NCBI RefSeq assembly: GCF_010731755.1
Contig: NZ_AP022589.1
Span: 1,860,001 to 1,924,000 of the forward strand
Length of the DNA stretch: 64,000 nucleotides
Direction: 5' to 3'
From: Mycolicibacter minnesotensis
GTDB taxonomy: Bacteria > Actinomycetota > Actinomycetes > Mycobacteriales > Mycobacteriaceae
Positions 24,712 through 34,742 of this stretch are shown here, one piece after another; position 1 is the first letter of the stretch; every line of letters starts with the position of its first letter. The notes under the pieces were generated by a model, which had not been told where the DNA came from, did no database searches, and saw only the letters and a list, made by a program, of their open reading frames with translations. Position numbers and translations under genes: made by a program.

Positions 24712-24731
24712 GTCGACCTGCGGAGAGAAAG

Positions 24732-24763
24732 TTATCTACAGGAGTTGTCCACAGTGGGGATAA
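24732..24763. promoter_or_regulatory. Cluster of three DnaA-box-like sites
   Basis: TTATCTACA (24732-24740, one mismatch to TTATCCACA), TTGTCCACA (24745-24753, an exact mycobacterial box) and, on the other strand, TTATCCCCA (24755-24763, one mismatch) lie within 32 bases. They stand just upstream of the Rv0010c-like start, about 11 kb from oriC. Confidence 0.65.
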
Positions 24764-24780
24764 ATCACATCGATGTGATT
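24763..24780. repeat. Perfect 18-base palindrome beside the DnaA boxes
   Basis: AATCACATCGATGTGATT is self-complementary over all 18 bases and shares its first base with the last DnaA-like box. It is AT-rich and has no T-tract, so an operator is more likely than a terminator. Confidence 0.6.
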
Positions 24781-24805
24781 GAGCAACTGCTTGGTTGATC
24801 GGCTG

Positions 24806-24852
24806 GCTGCGCAGACCGCCCGAAATCACCGGAAATCTCGCGTCTGCGCAGC
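24806..24852. terminator. Long inverted repeat directly after crgA
   Basis: GCTGCGCAGAC (24806-24816) and GTCTGCGCAGC (24842-24852) are perfect 11-base complements separated by 25 bases. The second arm abuts the crgA stop codon. It probably forms the 3' end structure of the crgA transcript. Confidence 0.55.
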
Positions 24853-25137
24853 TCAGTGCCAGCGCATGGTGAGCAAAAGCCCGACGATCATGAAGGCAAA
24901 CGCGATGGCGTAGTTCCACGGACCCAGGTCGGCCATCCAGTTGAGCGCCGCGGGCGCGTCCAATCCGGTGGCGCCGAGCTGGTACACCATCAGCCACACC
25001 AGCCCGAGAAGCATCAGCCCCAGGAATGTTGCGACAAACCATGCGCTCGACGGGCCGCCCTTGAGTTTGACCGGGGTACGGCTCACCGACGACGGGGTGA
25101 AGCTGGTGGACTTCTTACGAACCTTGGACTTGGGCAT
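24853..25137 (-). CDS. crgA: Cell division protein CrgA
   Basis: The ATG at 25137 gives 94 residues, against 93 in M. tuberculosis. There is a basic N-terminus ([17 protein letters not shown]), two membrane helices (about 35-57 and 70-90), and the conserved ending LLTMRWH. CrgA is a small divisome/elongasome protein that interacts with FtsZ, FtsQ, FtsI and CwsA. The longer frame from 25377 was rejected. Confidence 0.95.
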   Translation of the reverse strand: MPKSKVRKKSTSFTPSSVSRTPVKLKGGPSSAWFVATFLGLMLLGLVWLMVYQLGATGLDAPAALNWMADLGPWNYAIAFAFMIVGLLLTMRWH

Positions 25138-25229
25138 CGGTACCTCGGGACGGTGCGGCGTGAAGCTGCGAGTATGGGTCCGTACGAGATTAGCCCAGCA
25201 GGGTAACCCAGCCGAGAACGGGAGAGCCG

Positions 25230-25994
25230 ATGGAGCGCAACGGGCTGCCCGTATCGCCGAGTCGGCGCTTGCCGTGGCGGCTGGGGGTTCCGGTGGTCTG
25301 TGTGCTGGCCGGTCTGTTGCTGGCCGCCACCCACGGTGTGTCCGGCGGCAAAGAGATCCGTCGCGGGGATGCCCCACGACTGGTCGACCTGGTCCGTGCC
25401 ACCCAGGCCACGGTGGAAGAACTCACCGCGCAGCGCGACGCCTTGGCGAGCGGTGTCGGTTCGGTCCACGGCCGCGGTTCCGGCGTTGCCCTGTCGGCGA
25501 TGCGCAAGCGCAGCGACCAGCTGACCGATGCCGCCGGTCTGGAGGCCATGCACGGGCCGGGCCTGGTGGTGACCCTCACCGACGCCCAGCGTGACGCCAA
25601 TGGCCGATTCCCCCGAGACGCCTCCCCCGATGACTTGGTGGTCCACCAACAAGACATCTCGGCCGTACTCAACGCGTTGTGGAGTGCCGGAGCTGAAGCC
25701 GTGCAGATGCAGGACCAGCGGATCACCGCGACCTCGGCGCCGCGCTGTGTCGGCAATACCCTGCTGCTGGAGGGCCGAACCTACAGTCCCCCGTACGTGC
25801 TGACGGCGATCGGAGACTCGGCCGCGATGCAGGCCGCCCTGGCGGCTGACCCGTTGATCAGTCTCTATAAGCAGTACGTGATCCGGTTCGGACTGGGCTA
25901 CAGCGAGCAGGTGAGCGCGGACTTGGATGTGGTCGAAACACCTGCCGTCGCCCGGATGCGCTACGCGGTGCCGGCCGGACCGGTGGACTACTGA
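25230..25994 (+). CDS. DUF881 membrane-anchored protein (Rv0012-like)
   Basis: A 254-residue protein with one N-terminal membrane helix (about 14-33), a coiled-coil stretch ([23 protein letters not shown]), and a DUF881 domain (about 90-240: [32 protein letters not shown] and [11 protein letters not shown]). The gene family is common beside crgA and division genes in actinobacteria, so an envelope or division role is possible but unproven. Confidence 0.87.
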   Translation: MERNGLPVSPSRRLPWRLGVPVVCVLAGLLLAATHGVSGGKEIRRGDAPRLVDLVRATQATVEELTAQRDALASGVGSVHGRGSGVALSAMRKRSDQLTDAAGLEAMHGPGLVVTLTDAQRDANGRFPRDASPDDLVVHQQDISAVLNALWSAGAEAVQMQDQRITATSAPRCVGNTLLLEGRTYSPPYVLTAIGDSAAMQAALAADPLISLYKQYVIRFGLGYSEQVSADLDVVETPAVARMRYAVPAGPVDY

Positions 25995-26032
25995 CGCCGA
26001 TCCCCGGGCTCGGCGGCGGTAGCCTGTTGAGC

Positions 26033-26698
26033 GTGCGGATCCTCGTCGTCGACAATTACGACAGCTTTGTGTTCAACCTGGTCCAGTATCTGGGCCAGTT
26101 GGGAGTGCAGGCTGCCGTCTGGCGTAACGACGACGCCCGCCTGGCCGACCCGGCCGCCGCTATCGCCGACTTCGACGGTGTCCTGCTCAGCCCTGGACCG
26201 GGCACCCCGGAACGCGCAGGCGCGTCGATTGCCCTGGTGAAGGCCTGCGCGGAGGCCAAGATCCCGGTGTTGGGGGTGTGTCTGGGGCATCAGGCGATCG
26301 GGGTCGCCTTCGGCGGCACCGTGGGCCGTGCGCCAGAACTGCTGCACGGTAAGACCAGCACTGTGTTCCACACCGATGCTGGGGTGCTCAGGGGCTTGCC
26401 GGATCCGTTCACCGCCACCCGGTATCACTCGTTGACGATCCTGCCCGAGACGCTGCCCACCGTGTTGGAAGCCACGGCGCGCACCCGCGGCGGGGTGATC
26501 ATGGCGGTGCGCCACACCGACCTGCCCATCCACGGGGTGCAGTTTCACCCGGAGTCCATCCTCACCGAGGGCGGCCACCGGATGTTGGCCAACTGGCTCG
26601 GTTACTGCGGATACACCTGCGATGAAGCCCTGGTGAGCCGGCTCGAGCAAGAGATCGCCACCACCGTGCAGACCGCCCGCCGGGTTCCGGCGCAATAG
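26033..26698 (+). CDS. trpG: Glutamine amidotransferase component (TrpG/PabA type)
   Basis: A class I glutamine amidotransferase of 221 residues that supplies ammonia for anthranilate or 4-amino-4-deoxychorismate. The catalytic triad is visible: Cys in LGVCLGHQAIG, and His and Glu in GVQFHPESILTEGG. The GTG at 26033 gives the conserved start Arg-Ile-Leu-Val-Val-Asp-Asn-Tyr-Asp-Ser-Phe-Val; a TTG two codons earlier is possible. The gene ends one base before the pknB stop. In this position in M. tuberculosis it is annotated trpG; PabA activity is equally plausible. Confidence 0.93.
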   Translation: MRILVVDNYDSFVFNLVQYLGQLGVQAAVWRNDDARLADPAAAIADFDGVLLSPGPGTPERAGASIALVKACAEAKIPVLGVCLGHQAIGVAFGGTVGRAPELLHGKTSTVFHTDAGVLRGLPDPFTATRYHSLTILPETLPTVLEATARTRGGVIMAVRHTDLPIHGVQFHPESILTEGGHRMLANWLGYCGYTCDEALVSRLEQEIATTVQTARRVPAQ

Positions 26699-26699
26699 C

Positions 26700-28574
26700 C
26701 TACTGGCCGAAGCGCAGCGTGATGTTGGCGTCGGTGTTGACGCCTTGGCCTGCGGCTGGGGTCTGGTAGAGCACCCGGTTGTGGCCGGCGCCGCCGGCAT
26801 CGACGTCGGCGCCCTTGACCAGGATTCCGGTCCAGCCCATAGCCCGCAGTTGCGGTTCGACGTCGGTCCAGAACAATCCGGTCACATCCGGCATCACGAA
26901 CTGGTTGCCCCGAGATACCCGCAGCTCGATCACCGCGTCCAACGGGGCGGTCTCCCCGCTGGGCGGGCTGGTGGCGATCACCTCACCGGCAGGGCGCGGG
27001 CTGTCCACCGTCACCTCGGTGATCTTGGTGAAGCCGTAGACGGTCAGGTTCTTCTGCGCCACGTCCAACGTCTGGCCGGTGACGTCGGGAACGGGCTTGG
27101 TGGCCGGCCCGCTGCCGATCACGATGATGATCTCGTTGGTGACGGCAGTGGTCTGGTTGGCCGGCGGATTGGTGCCCAGGACCTTGTCCTTGAGCTCGGG
27201 GGTCGACGGCGAATCGACCTGCTTGAACTTGCCGAATCCGGCCGCGGTCAGCTTCTTGACCGCGTCGGCGTAGCTCAACGTCGCCACATCGGGCAGCTGG
27301 CGCTGCTCGGGACCGTAAGACACGTCGACGGTGATCTTGTCGCCCTTGTTCGCCGGGGCGCCGGCGGGCGGGTCGGTACCGATCACATGGTCGGGCGGGA
27401 CCGTGGAATCCGAGCGCTGCTCGGTGCGGGTCTTGAAGCCCTTATTCTGCAGTTCGGCGATCGCGTCCACCGACGCTCGGCCGCTCACGTCGGGCACCTG
27501 GATCTGGTGGGTGCTGCCGCCGAACGCATTGATCGACACCGTGACGATGACGGTCAGGACGGCGAGCACGATCGCGGCGATCAGCCACCGGCCCACCGAG
27601 CCCGGCCGATCGTGGTTGAAGTCCAGTTCTTGGCGGGGCAACGGGTCGGTCTGGGGCCCACCGGAGTCGCCGGACCGCGGCGTCATCATCGAGGCGCGGT
27701 CGGCCGCGGTGAGCACCCGGGGTGCTTCGGGGGTCTCCCCGTTGTGGACCCGCACCAAGTCGGCCCGCATCTCGGCGGCCGTCTGGTAGCGATTGTCGGG
27801 ATTCTTCGCCAGGGCTTTGAGCACCACCGCGTCCAGATCGGCCGGCAGGCTGGGGAGCCGCTGCGACGGGGGCACCGGGTCTTCGCGAACGTGCTGGTAG
27901 GCCACCGCCACCGGCGAGTCGCCGACGAAAGGTGGATCGCCGGTGAGGATCTCATAGAGCACGCACCCCAGCGAGTACACGTCTGAGCGGGCGTCGACGG
28001 TGTCGCCACGAGCCTGCTCGGGCGAGAGGTACTGGGCGGTGCCGATCACCGCGGCGGTCTGGGTGACGCTGTTGCCGGCGTCGGCCACCGCGCGGGCAAT
28101 GCCGAAATCCATGACCTTCACGGCGTTGTGCTCGTCGATCATGATGTTGGCGGGCTTGACGTCCCGGTGGATGATGCCGTGCTGGTGACTGAAGTTCAGG
28201 GCCTGGCAGGCGTCCGCGATCACCTCGATCGCCCGAATGGGCGGCATGGGGCCGTCGTTGTGCACGATGTCGCGCAACGTCACGCCTTCGACCAGCTCCA
28301 TCACGATGTAGGGCAGTGGGCCGGCAGGGGTCTCGGCTTCGCCGGTGTCGTAGACGGCCACGATCGCGGGGTGGTTCAAGGCGGCAGCATTCTGCGCCTC
28401 ACGCCGGAACCGCAGGTAGAAACTGGGGTCGCGGGCCAAGTCGGCGCGCAGCACCTTCACGGCGACCTCGCGGTGCAACCGGGTGTCGACGGCGCGGTGC
28501 ACCTCCGACATGCCGCCGAAGCCCAAGACCTCGCCGAGTTCGTAGCGGTCGGACAACCGCTGCGGAGTGGTCAT
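26700..28574 (-). CDS. pknB: Serine/threonine protein kinase PknB
   Basis: An essential receptor kinase of 624 residues. The N-terminal kinase domain (about 1-275) has the P-loop [15 protein letters not shown], Lys in [19 protein letters not shown] and DFG, and the activation loop [22 protein letters not shown]. One membrane helix near residue 335 follows, then four extracellular PASTA repeats that sense muropeptides. The ATG at 28574 overlaps the pknA stop by four bases. PknB phosphorylates CwlM, MviN and FhaA, all encoded here. It ends the leftward fhaB-pstP-rodA-pbpA-pknA-pknB operon. Confidence 0.97.
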   Translation of the reverse strand: MTTPQRLSDRYELGEVLGFGGMSEVHRAVDTRLHREVAVKVLRADLARDPSFYLRFRREAQNAAALNHPAIVAVYDTGEAETPAGPLPYIVMELVEGVTLRDIVHNDGPMPPIRAIEVIADACQALNFSHQHGIIHRDVKPANIMIDEHNAVKVMDFGIARAVADAGNSVTQTAAVIGTAQYLSPEQARGDTVDARSDVYSLGCVLYEILTGDPPFVGDSPVAVAYQHVREDPVPPSQRLPSLPADLDAVVLKALAKNPDNRYQTAAEMRADLVRVHNGETPEAPRVLTAADRASMMTPRSGDSGGPQTDPLPRQELDFNHDRPGSVGRWLIAAIVLAVLTVIVTVSINAFGGSTHQIQVPDVSGRASVDAIAELQNKGFKTRTEQRSDSTVPPDHVIGTDPPAGAPANKGDKITVDVSYGPEQRQLPDVATLSYADAVKKLTAAGFGKFKQVDSPSTPELKDKVLGTNPPANQTTAVTNEIIIVIGSGPATKPVPDVTGQTLDVAQKNLTVYGFTKITEVTVDSPRPAGEVIATSPPSGETAPLDAVIELRVSRGNQFVMPDVTGLFWTDVEPQLRAMGWTGILVKGADVDAGGAGHNRVLYQTPAAGQGVNTDANITLRFGQ

Positions 28575-29803
28575 GATGACGTCCTGTGCCAGGTCCAGCC
28601 CGACGAGTGCGCGGGTGGTGTCGACGGAGGCGATTCGGAGCTCGACGAGGTGGTCTCCGGTACCCCGGTGTCGGTGACGGTGGCCGGTGCCAACGAACCG
28701 CCGGGGCTCTTGGCGTTGACCACGATCAATACCGCGATGATGATCGCCAGCGTGCCCAGCACCCCGGCAGCCCACAGCAGGGCGCGCTGCCCGGCGGTGA
28801 AGGTGCGTCGCGGTGGGGGTGTGCGGTGAGTGCCGGCGCTGGGCCGAGCCCGCCGCGCCGCGGTGGCCCGGGCCGAGACCGGCTGTGCGACTCGCGTGGC
28901 CGCGGTCGAGGGGATGGCCGACGGGGCGGCACGCCCGACCGGCAGCGACTGACTGGGCCGGGTGGGTCGCCGCCCGGAGCGCACGGCGGCGACGGCATCG
29001 GCGAACGGGCCACCACTGCGGTAGCGAACCCCGGGATTCTTGGCCAAGGTGATCTCGATGAGTTCACGCACGTTGGGAGGCAGCTCGGCCGGCAGCGGCG
29101 GCGGGGGCTCCTTGATGTGCTTCATCGCCACGGTCAGCGCACCGTCGCCGGTGAACGGGCGACGGCCCGAGAGCACCTCGTAGCCGACCACGCCCAGGGC
29201 GTAGACGTCACTGGAGGCGGTGGCGTCCTGGCCGAGCGCCTGCTCCGGGGCGATGTATTGGGCGGTGCCCATCACCATGCCGGTCTGGGTGACCGGGGCG
29301 GCGTCGACGGCCTTGGCGATGCCGAAGTCGGTGATCTTCACCTGACCCGTCGGCGTGATCATGATGTTGCCGGGCTTGACGTCGCGGTGCACCAGACCGG
29401 CGCTGTGCGCCACCTGCAGGGCCCGTCCGGTCTGCTCAAGCATGTCCAGGGCATGGCGCAGCGACAGGCGTCCGGTCCGCTTGAGCACCGAATTCAGTGG
29501 CTCGCCGTTGACCAGCTCCATCACCAGGAACGCGGTGCGACCCTCCCCGTCCAGGTCGGTCTCGCCATAGTCGTGCACGCTGGCGATGCCCGGGTGGTTG
29601 AGCATGGCGGTGTTGCGGGCCTCTGCCCGGAAGCGCTCGATGAATTCCGGGTCTGAGGAGAACTCCGGCTTGAGCACCTTGACCGCGACGCGCCGGCCCA
29701 GCCGGTTGTCGACGGCTTCCCAGACCTGGCCCATGCCGCCGGTGGCGATGAGCCGCTGCAGGCGGTAGCGCCCGGCCAGGGCGGCGCCGACTTGGGGACT
29801 CAT
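28571..29803 (-). CDS. pknA: Serine/threonine protein kinase PknA
   Basis: A 410-residue kinase. The kinase domain (about 1-275) has [41 protein letters not shown] and [14 protein letters not shown] Pro/Ala/Arg-rich linker, one membrane helix near residue 345 and a short Ser/Pro-rich outer tail follow, without PASTA repeats. It works with PknB in control of growth and cell shape. It overlaps pbpA and pknB by four bases on each side. Confidence 0.97.
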   Translation of the reverse strand: MSPQVGAALAGRYRLQRLIATGGMGQVWEAVDNRLGRRVAVKVLKPEFSSDPEFIERFRAEARNTAMLNHPGIASVHDYGETDLDGEGRTAFLVMELVNGEPLNSVLKRTGRLSLRHALDMLEQTGRALQVAHSAGLVHRDVKPGNIMITPTGQVKITDFGIAKAVDAAPVTQTGMVMGTAQYIAPEQALGQDATASSDVYALGVVGYEVLSGRRPFTGDGALTVAMKHIKEPPPPLPAELPPNVRELIEITLAKNPGVRYRSGGPFADAVAAVRSGRRPTRPSQSLPVGRAAPSAIPSTAATRVAQPVSARATAARRARPSAGTHRTPPPRRTFTAGQRALLWAAGVLGTLAIIIAVLIVVNAKSPGGSLAPATVTDTGVPETTSSSSESPPSTPPAHSSGWTWHRTSS

Positions 29804-31278
29804 GATCCCCCCTGAAGTGCGGCTTCGATGACGGCGCGGCCGATCGGCGCGGCAACGGTGCCGCCGGTGGCGGCCAACCGGTCACCGCCGTCTTCCACCA
29901 CGACGGCAACGGCCACCTTCGGGGCGTTGGCCGGGGCGAAGGCGATGTACCACGCGTGCGGCGGGGTGTTCCGCGGATCGGGACCGTGTTCGGCGGTGCC
30001 GGTCTTCGACGCGATCTGTACGCCCGGGATGGCCCCCTCCTGCTGGGTCATTCTTTCGGCGTCGATCATTAATTCAGTGAGCTTAGTCGCGACCTGCGCG
30101 GACACCGCACGGCGCTGCTCATGCGGCTGCGTGGTGGCGATGCCCGCCAGGTCCGGTCCTTCCAGCCCGTCGACCAGATACGGCTGCATGGACAGGCCGC
30201 CGTTGGCGATGGTGGCCGCGATCGTGGCGTTCTTCAGTGGTGTGACGGCGACGTCCTTCTGGCCGATGCTGGTCATGCCCAGAGCTGCGGCGTCACCGAT
30301 CCGGCCGATGGTGGATTCGGCGACCTGTAGCGGAATCGGCTCGGGAGTGATGTCCAATCCGAACCCCTGAGCGGTGCTGCGCAGCGCGTCCACGCCGGTA
30401 CGAATACCCAACTGGACGAATGCGGTGTTGCAGGAGCGGGCGAACGCCACCCGCAGCGGGACCGCCGGTTCGTTGCCCTCGCAGGTGTTGCCGGCGTAGT
30501 TCTCCAGGGTGACGGTGCTGTCGGGCAGGGCGATGCGCGCCGCGTTGGTCAACGGTTCGTTCTCGCTGATGCCGGCCTGCAGCGCGGCGGCTGTGGTGAT
30601 CACCTTGAACGTCGAGCCCGGCGGGTAGGTCTCGTTGATGGCACGGTTGGTCAGCGGCGAGGCGGGATCGTCCCGAAGCTCCTGCCAGGCCTGGCCCTGC
30701 TGAGCCGAATCGTGCGAGGACAGCAGATTGGGGTCATACGATGGCGCCGACACCATCGCCAGAATCTTGCCGGTGGACGGCTCCAGGGCCACCACGGCGC
30801 CGCGGCAGCCACCGGTGCAACCGTTCTGCATGGCTTCCCAACCCGCCTGCTGGACCCGGGGCTTCAAGGTGGTCTGTACGGTGCCGCCGCGGGGGCTGCG
30901 TCCGGTGAAGAAGTCGGCGAGCCGCAGCCCGAACAGGCGCGGGTCGGAGCCGTTGAGCACGGTGTCCTCGGCGCGCTCGAGTCCACTGCTGGAATAGCGC
31001 AGGGAGTAGAACCCGGTGACCGGCGCGTACACCGCGGGGTCGGGGTAGATGCGCTGGTAGGTGATCCGGCCGTCGGTGGGCACCGAGTAGGCCAGCAATT
31101 GGCCGGCGGCGGTGATCTGGCCGCGTTGGCGTGAGTATTCGTCGAGCAGTACCCGCTGGTTGCGCGGGTCGGCGCGCAGCCCGTCGGCGGCGAATACCTG
31201 GGTCATGGTGGCGTTGCCCAACAGCAGCACGACCAGTGCCATCAGGGTCATGGTGACGCGGCGCAGGGAGGTGTTCAT
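29800..31278 (-). CDS. pbpA: Class B penicillin-binding protein PbpA
   Basis: A 492-residue D,D-transpeptidase that crosslinks peptidoglycan, with an N-terminal membrane anchor (about 8-30). The catalytic serine is in [14 protein letters not shown] (SxxK), the SxN motif is in RSCN, and the KTG motif is in [10 protein letters not shown]. The partner glycosyltransferase gene rodA overlaps by four bases, which fits a SEDS-class B pair. Confidence 0.97.
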   Translation of the reverse strand: MNTSLRRVTMTLMALVVLLLGNATMTQVFAADGLRADPRNQRVLLDEYSRQRGQITAAGQLLAYSVPTDGRITYQRIYPDPAVYAPVTGFYSLRYSSSGLERAEDTVLNGSDPRLFGLRLADFFTGRSPRGGTVQTTLKPRVQQAGWEAMQNGCTGGCRGAVVALEPSTGKILAMVSAPSYDPNLLSSHDSAQQGQAWQELRDDPASPLTNRAINETYPPGSTFKVITTAAALQAGISENEPLTNAARIALPDSTVTLENYAGNTCEGNEPAVPLRVAFARSCNTAFVQLGIRTGVDALRSTAQGFGLDITPEPIPLQVAESTIGRIGDAAALGMTSIGQKDVAVTPLKNATIAATIANGGLSMQPYLVDGLEGPDLAGIATTQPHEQRRAVSAQVATKLTELMIDAERMTQQEGAIPGVQIASKTGTAEHGPDPRNTPPHAWYIAFAPANAPKVAVAVVVEDGGDRLAATGGTVAAPIGRAVIEAALQGGS

Positions 31279-32684
31279 ACGCGCTCGATCACCGCCGTCC
31301 CGGTGTCACCGATCGGGGCCGGGCGTGCGGGCTCGGTGGTCAAGGGGCGGCGCGCGGCGTGCGAGACGCGCAGCAGGATCGCCAGCAGCACATAGTTGGC
31401 CAGCAATGAGGATCCGCCGTAGGACAGCCATGGGGTGGTGAGCCCGGTCAGCGGGATCAGTTTGGTCACACCGCCGACCACGATGAACAGCTGGATGCCC
31501 AAGGTGGCGGCCAGGCCGGCGGCCAGCAGCTTGCCGAAGCTGTCGCGGACCGCGATCGCGGTACGCATGCCGCGCACGATCACGATGGTGTAGAGAATCA
31601 GCACGCCGGCCAGCCCCACCAGGCCCAGCTCCTCACCGAACGCGGCGATGATGAAGTCCGTCGACACCGCGGGCACGTAGCCGGGCTGGCCGTTGCCCAG
31701 GCCGGTGCCGAAGATGCCGCCGGTGGCGAAGCTGAACAGCGACTGCACCATTTGGTAGCCGACGCCCTCGGGGTCGGCGAAGGGGTCCAGCCAGGTCTGC
31801 ACCCGTACCCGCACGTGGCTGAACAAGAAGTAGGCCGCCACGCTGCCTGCGGCGAACAGCAGCATGCCGATCACCATCCAGCTGAACCGGCGGGTGGCCA
31901 GGTACACCACCACCAGGAACGAGGCGTATAGCAGCAGGGAGGTGCCGAGGTCCTTCTCAAATGCCATGACCCCGACCGAGATCACCCAGGCGGCCAGCAG
32001 CGGCGCCAGGTCCCGCGGGCGGGGCAGGTTCATCCCCAGCACATGCTTGCCGGCGCTGGTGAACAGGCGACGCTTGGACACCAGCACCGCGGCAAAGAAG
32101 ATCAGCAGCAGGATCTTGGAGAACTCGGCAGGCTGAATAGAGAAGCCGGGCAACCGAATCCAGATCTTGGCGCCCTGGCTTTCGGACAGCGACGCCGGCA
32201 GCACCGCGGGGATCACCAGCAGCACCAGGCCCGCCAGGCCGCAGACGTAACCGCTGCCGGAGAGCTGTCGGTGGTCTTTGAGGGTCACCAGCACCAGAGC
32301 GAACACCCCGACACCGACCAGAGTCCACAACATCTGGGCGCTGGCGCCGGGACGAGCCTCCGCACCGTCGAACCCCACCCCGAGATCGATGCGGTGAATC
32401 ATCACCAGACCCAGGCCGTTGAGCAGCGCCACCACCGGCAACAGCAGCGGGTCGGCGTAGCGTGCCGACCGCCGGATCACCAAGTGCGCGAAGCCGAACA
32501 GCACCACAAACGTCAAGCCGTAACCGACCAGATCCCAGCGCAGGCCCTTCTCGTGGCCGGCCTCGACGATCAGCATCGCCACCGCGATGATCATGGTCGC
32601 AAAGCACAGCAGCAACAGTTCGGCGTTGCGTCGATCCGGCAGCGCCGGGGTCAGCGCCACCGACGGCTGCGGCTCTGTTGTCAT
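31275..32684 (-). CDS. rodA: SEDS peptidoglycan polymerase RodA
   Basis: With the ATG at 32684 the protein has 469 residues, equal to M. tuberculosis RodA. About 12 membrane helices are seen, with SEDS motifs IRLPGFSIQPAEFSKI, FEKDLGTSLLLYASF and the C-terminal LTGLTTPWLSYGGSSLLANY. It polymerises glycan strands from lipid II. It overlaps pstP and pbpA by four bases on each side. A longer in-frame start at 33578 runs antisense through pstP and was rejected. Confidence 0.97.
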   Translation of the reverse strand: MTTEPQPSVALTPALPDRRNAELLLLCFATMIIAVAMLIVEAGHEKGLRWDLVGYGLTFVVLFGFAHLVIRRSARYADPLLLPVVALLNGLGLVMIHRIDLGVGFDGAEARPGASAQMLWTLVGVGVFALVLVTLKDHRQLSGSGYVCGLAGLVLLVIPAVLPASLSESQGAKIWIRLPGFSIQPAEFSKILLLIFFAAVLVSKRRLFTSAGKHVLGMNLPRPRDLAPLLAAWVISVGVMAFEKDLGTSLLLYASFLVVVYLATRRFSWMVIGMLLFAAGSVAAYFLFSHVRVRVQTWLDPFADPEGVGYQMVQSLFSFATGGIFGTGLGNGQPGYVPAVSTDFIIAAFGEELGLVGLAGVLILYTIVIVRGMRTAIAVRDSFGKLLAAGLAATLGIQLFIVVGGVTKLIPLTGLTTPWLSYGGSSLLANYVLLAILLRVSHAARRPLTTEPARPAPIGDTGTAVIERV

Positions 32685-34132
32685 GAGACCGCCCGGCAGT
32701 CGGTCCCCGGTTCTGGAGGGGCCGGCGGCAGGTTGGTCAGGGTGGGCAGGTGCGATTTTCCGGGTGCCGGCGGCGGTGGCGGGCCGGGCCGTGGACCGGT
32801 GGGAACCAGCCCGGGCGAGGGCTTGCGTGATGGGGTGGCCTTGGTGCCGGTGGCCGAGCCGTGCGGACACGGGGGCAGCAGCGAGTCGCGGGCCAGGTTG
32901 CGCAGCTGGGTGATCGCGTCGTCGAGGGTGCCGGCGGGCAGGCCGTTGTTGACCTGCTGGCGAGCCGGCGGGCGCAGGTCCTGCAGTGTCATCAGCCGGC
33001 AGTTCAGCTTGTCGCCGGATTGGCTGTAACTGATCTGTACGAGCTCGCCCCGGCTGTCCAGGCAGCCGAGGAGGTAGGGCTCCTGCAGCGGCACACCGAG
33101 GATGGAGCCCTGCACGCCGCGCATGATCGCCACCGTGCCGCCGTAGGCGGTGACGTAGTAGTTGGTGCGAATGACGGCCCGCCCGACCAGCAGTGCGGAG
33201 CCCAGCAGCACCAGCAGCAGTGCGGCGACGATGAATTTGCGCTGCCGGGACCGGGGTGGGCGGTCGGGGGTTTCGATGCGCGGCAGTACACGCTTGGCGA
33301 CGGTCTTGCGCGGTGAGATCGCCGATGCCCGGCCGGCGGCGGTGTCCAGGGAGATGGTGTGTTCGTCGCCGTTCTCGGAGACGGCCCCGGCCAGAATCGG
33401 TTGGGTCTGGCCGTAGTCGACGTCGACGACGTCGGCCACCACCACGGTCACGTTGTCGGGTCCACCGCCGCGCAGTGCCAACTCGATGAGCCGCAGGGCG
33501 CAGTCGTTGACGTCGGGAATCTGCAGGGCTTCGTGGATGGTCTCGGTGCTCACCGGATCCGAGAGGCCATCGGAGCACAGCAGGTAGCGATCCCCGGCTT
33601 GGGCCTCCCGCATGATCAAGGTGGGCTCCACCTCGTGACCGGTGAGCGCGCGCATGATCAGGGAGCGCTGGGGGTGGCTATGGGCCTCCTCCAACGTGAT
33701 TCGGCCTTCGTCGACCAGAGTCTGGACGAAGGTGTCGTCCTTGGTGATCTGGGTGAGTTCGCCGTCGCGCATCAGGTAGCCGCGGGAGTCGCCGATGTGG
33801 GCCAGCCCCAGCCGGGGGCCGGCGAACAGGATGGCGGTCAGCGTGGTGCCCATGCCTTCGAGGTCGGGGTGCTCTTCGACGTAGGCCGCGATCGCGGAGT
33901 TGCCCTCGTGCACTGCGCGTTCCAGCTTGGCCAGCAGGTCGCCGCCGGGCTCGTCGTCATCGAGATGCGCCAGCGCGGCGATCACCAGCTGCGACGCGAC
34001 CTCGCCGGCGGCGTGCCCGCCCATCCCGTCGGCCAGCGCCAGCAGCCGCGCGCCGGCGTACACCGAGTCCTCGTTGTTGGAGCGCACCAGACCGCGGTCG
34101 CTGCGGGCGGCATAGCGCAGAACGAGGCTCAC
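32681..34132 (-). CDS. pstP: PP2C-type serine/threonine phosphatase PstP
   Basis: A 483-residue membrane phosphatase that reverses PknA/PknB signalling. The catalytic PP2C domain (about 1-235) shows SDRGLVRSNNEDSV, LALADGMGGHAAGEVAS, AHIGDSRGYL, LLCSDGLSDPV and GGPDNVTVVVADV, with the metal-binding Asp residues present. A membrane helix near residue 305 leads to an extracellular region and a Pro-rich C-terminus. It overlaps fhaB and rodA by four bases on each side. Confidence 0.97.
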   Translation of the reverse strand: MSLVLRYAARSDRGLVRSNNEDSVYAGARLLALADGMGGHAAGEVASQLVIAALAHLDDDEPGGDLLAKLERAVHEGNSAIAAYVEEHPDLEGMGTTLTAILFAGPRLGLAHIGDSRGYLMRDGELTQITKDDTFVQTLVDEGRITLEEAHSHPQRSLIMRALTGHEVEPTLIMREAQAGDRYLLCSDGLSDPVSTETIHEALQIPDVNDCALRLIELALRGGGPDNVTVVVADVVDVDYGQTQPILAGAVSENGDEHTISLDTAAGRASAISPRKTVAKRVLPRIETPDRPPRSRQRKFIVAALLLVLLGSALLVGRAVIRTNYYVTAYGGTVAIMRGVQGSILGVPLQEPYLLGCLDSRGELVQISYSQSGDKLNCRLMTLQDLRPPARQQVNNGLPAGTLDDAITQLRNLARDSLLPPCPHGSATGTKATPSRKPSPGLVPTGPRPGPPPPPAPGKSHLPTLTNLPPAPPEPGTDCRAVS

Positions 34133-34596
34133 CGGCGGAGCTCGATTGCGGTCTTGCCGATCCGTATCGGCGTTCCGACCGGTACGCGTACGGCAGTGGT
34201 CACCTTCACCCTGTCAAGGTAGGTGCCGTTGGTCGAACCCAGGTCTTCGACATACCATTCCGCGCCCCGCTGTGACAGCCGAGCGTGCCGGGTGGAGGCG
34301 TAGTCATCGGTGAGCACCAGCGTGGAATCATCGGCGCGGCCGACCAGAACCGGCTGGTCGCTGAGCGCGATGCGCGCCCCGGTGAGTGGTCCTTCGGTCA
34401 CCACCAGATGCCGCGCTCCTGCCCGTTGCTGGCGCGGCGGCAACAGCACGCCACGGATGGAAAGCCCCCGGCGGACCATCACCGCTTCGGTGGGGGCGTA
34501 GATGTCGGTCCGCAATATCCGCAGCACGGACCAGATGAACAGCCACAACAACGTCAAGAAACCGGCTCGCGTCAGCTGCAGCACAAGTCCCTGCAT
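34129..34596 (-). CDS. fhaB: FHA-domain protein FhaB (FipA)
   Basis: The ATG at 34596 gives 155 residues, as in M. tuberculosis. One N-terminal membrane helix (about 8-28) is followed by a C-terminal FHA domain (about 80-150) with VLVGRADDSTLVLTDDYASTRHARL and EDLGSTNGTYLDRV. FHA domains bind phosphothreonine; this protein links PknA-phosphorylated FtsZ to FtsQ under stress in mycobacteria. It is the first gene of the fhaB-pknB operon. Confidence 0.96.
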   Translation of the reverse strand: MQGLVLQLTRAGFLTLLWLFIWSVLRILRTDIYAPTEAVMVRRGLSIRGVLLPPRQQRAGARHLVVTEGPLTGARIALSDQPVLVGRADDSTLVLTDDYASTRHARLSQRGAEWYVEDLGSTNGTYLDRVKVTTAVRVPVGTPIRIGKTAIELRR

Positions 34597-34742
34597 CCGG
34601 CGTCCTCTCCGTTGTCGCGCCGCCCCATCGTGCTCGTCATGGCAGAGCACATCGGCACAGTCACGATACTTGGGCGTGGCGTGCCGTAGGGCAAAGCGGC
34701 AGGGCTTTGCTGTTTTGGGTTGTCGTCGGGGGTGCCGGCGTA

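Noticed and set aside
24763..24780. CRP-type binding site reading of the 18-base palindrome
   Set aside because: The half-sites are in the reverse order (TCACA before TGTGA) and too close together for a CRP operator.
31275..33578. 767-codon version of rodA
   Set aside because: The extra 298 N-terminal codons run antisense through pstP. The ATG at 32684 gives the exact family length.
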